Positions 6,668-7,403 of a DNA stretch of 7,403 nt are shown here, in pieces (the stretch's first letter is position 1; every line of letters begins with the position of its first letter). Made by a program: the position numbers and the translations under genes. Under the pieces are notes generated by a model. It ran no database searches. It saw nothing but the letters and a program-made list of their open reading frames with translations, and was not told where the DNA came from. Origin of the DNA: Deltaproteobacteria bacterium (GTDB lineage: Bacteria > Myxococcota_A > UBA796 > UBA2385); the NCBI GenBank assembly GCA_015489145.1, contig WGAH01000351.1, forward strand, positions 1 through 7,403, written 5' to 3'.

Positions 6668-7403
6668 GCGCGGGTCCCGTCGTCCGGGTGGTGGGCCTGC
6701 ACAAGACCTTCGTGCAGACGGGGCCCTGGCCGTGGAGCCCGTCGCGGGAGGTCCCGGCGGTCCGCGGGGTGGACTTCGAGGTGAAGCCCGGCGAGGTGGT
6801 GGCGCTGGTGGGGCAGTCCGGGTCGGGCAAGACCACGGTCTCCCGCATCGTGCTCGGCCTGGAGGAGCCCACCGCCGGCGAGATCTGGCTCGACGGCATC
6901 CGCTGGGACGGCCTGCCGGAGTTCCAGCGCCGACCGCACCGGGTGCGCTTCCAGTACGTGCCCCAGGACGCGATGGGGGCCCTCGACCCGCAGCAGACCG
7001 CCCTCGAGCACGTCGTCGAGACGCTGCGGGTGCTCGGCGGCTTCGACCGGGCCGAGGCCCTGGCCCGGGGCGAGGCGATGCTCGAGCGCCTGGGCCTGGC
7101 CTCGCGGCGCGGCGCCCTGCCCCGGGAGATGTCCGGCGGCGAGCAGCGGCGGGTGACGCTGGCTCGGGTGCTCGCCCTGGAGCCGCGCCTCGTCGTGGCG
7201 GACGAGCCGACCAGCGGGCTGGACCCGGACCGGCGGGCGAGCGTGCTGGAGGCCCTCATCGGCAACCTCCCGGAGGGCGCCGGCTGCATTCTCGTCACCC
7301 ACGACATGAGCGAGGCCCGGGCGTGGTGCGACCGCGTGCTGGCCATGCTGGCCGGGCGGGTGATCGAGGAGGTCGACCTGTCCCGGGACGAGCCCGTCCA
7401 CCC
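6664..7403 (+). CDS. ABC importer ATP-binding subunit, DppF/OppF type (3' partial)
   Basis: The second cytoplasmic ATPase of the importer; 246 residues plus two bases of the next codon are visible before the right edge. It starts at GTG 6664, overlapping the previous stop (GTGA), with GGAGG at 6654-6658, five bases from the start. Visible motifs are Walker A GQSGSGKT (50-57), Q-loop Q101 in VPQDAMGALDP, signature MSGGEQRR (156-163), Walker B LVVADE (176-181) with Glu181, D-loop GLD (185-187) and switch His213 in VTHD. The segment FVQTGPWPWSPSREVPAVRGVDFEV (16-40) has the extra N-terminal insertion typical of DppF/OppF subunits. The last readable residues are EPVH, and the final two bases (cc) can only encode Pro, so the protein reaches EPVHP, where family members continue as 'HPYT'. 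It therefore probably retains the C-terminal extension missing from its partner. The remaining length is unknown. Confidence 0.92.
   Translation, partial: MSAGPVVRVVGLHKTFVQTGPWPWSPSREVPAVRGVDFEVKPGEVVALVGQSGSGKTTVSRIVLGLEEPTAGEIWLDGIRWDGLPEFQRRPHRVRFQYVPQDAMGALDPQQTALEHVVETLRVLGGFDRAEALARGEAMLERLGLASRRGALPREMSGGEQRRVTLARVLALEPRLVVADEPTSGLDPDRRASVLEALIGNLPEGAGCILVTHDMSEARAWCDRVLAMLAGRVIEEVDLSRDEPVH

Noticed and set aside
6598..7401. 267-codon open frame on the - strand near the right edge
   Set aside because: It is antisense to the second ATPase, which shows a complete set of ABC motifs in the + frame from 6664. The antisense product is His/Arg/Leu/Gly-rich without motifs.

Overview
This is a very GC-rich window (third codon positions are almost all G or C). 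It is densely packed, and every supported gene is on the + strand. The encoded proteins point to a Gram-negative bacterium with a periplasm and outer membrane: there is a lipoprotein with a lipobox, a solute-binding protein with a cleavable, non-lipidated signal peptide, and a protein with a long Ala/Pro/Gly linker. The mix of high GC, Ala/Pro-rich linkers, and helical-repeat and lipoproteins of unrecognised family resembles Myxococcota and related former Deltaproteobacteria. That placement is an impression from composition and style, not a proven assignment.

Layout. Positions 1-1019 hold the 3' part of a gene whose start lies outside the window: an Ala/Pro/Gly-rich linker with a short tandem repeat, then a charged, alpha-helical, cysteine-containing C-terminal domain. 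It overlaps by ATGA with a 460-residue predicted lipoprotein of unknown function (1016-2398). A 98-base gap follows, the only sizeable non-coding stretch. It contains a GC-rich inverted repeat, a perfect 12-bp palindrome and a possible 23-residue upstream ORF that runs into the next gene.

From 2497 to the right edge lies a five-gene ABC importer of the oligopeptide/dipeptide/nickel (Opp/Dpp/Nik) class: a family 5 solute-binding protein (2497-4062), a DppB/OppB-type permease (4096-5034), a DppC/OppC-type permease (5031-5861), a DppD/OppD-type ATPase (5858-6667) and a DppF/OppF-type ATPase (6664 to beyond the edge). The last four overlap their neighbours by four bases (ATGA, GTGA, GTGA), which suggests one transcript with coupled translation. 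The binding protein would capture a solute in the periplasm, the two permeases would form the inner-membrane channel, and the two ATPases would drive uptake. The substrate cannot be read from the sequence.

Points of interest are the two unrecognised envelope proteins just upstream of the importer on the same strand; an asymmetric ATPase pair, in which the first lacks the usual C-terminal HPYT-type extension while the second appears to retain it; a shortened cytoplasmic coupling loop in the first permease only; and the structured leader in front of the binding-protein gene. I saw no rRNA, tRNA, CRISPR array, insertion sequence or convincing intrinsic terminator.
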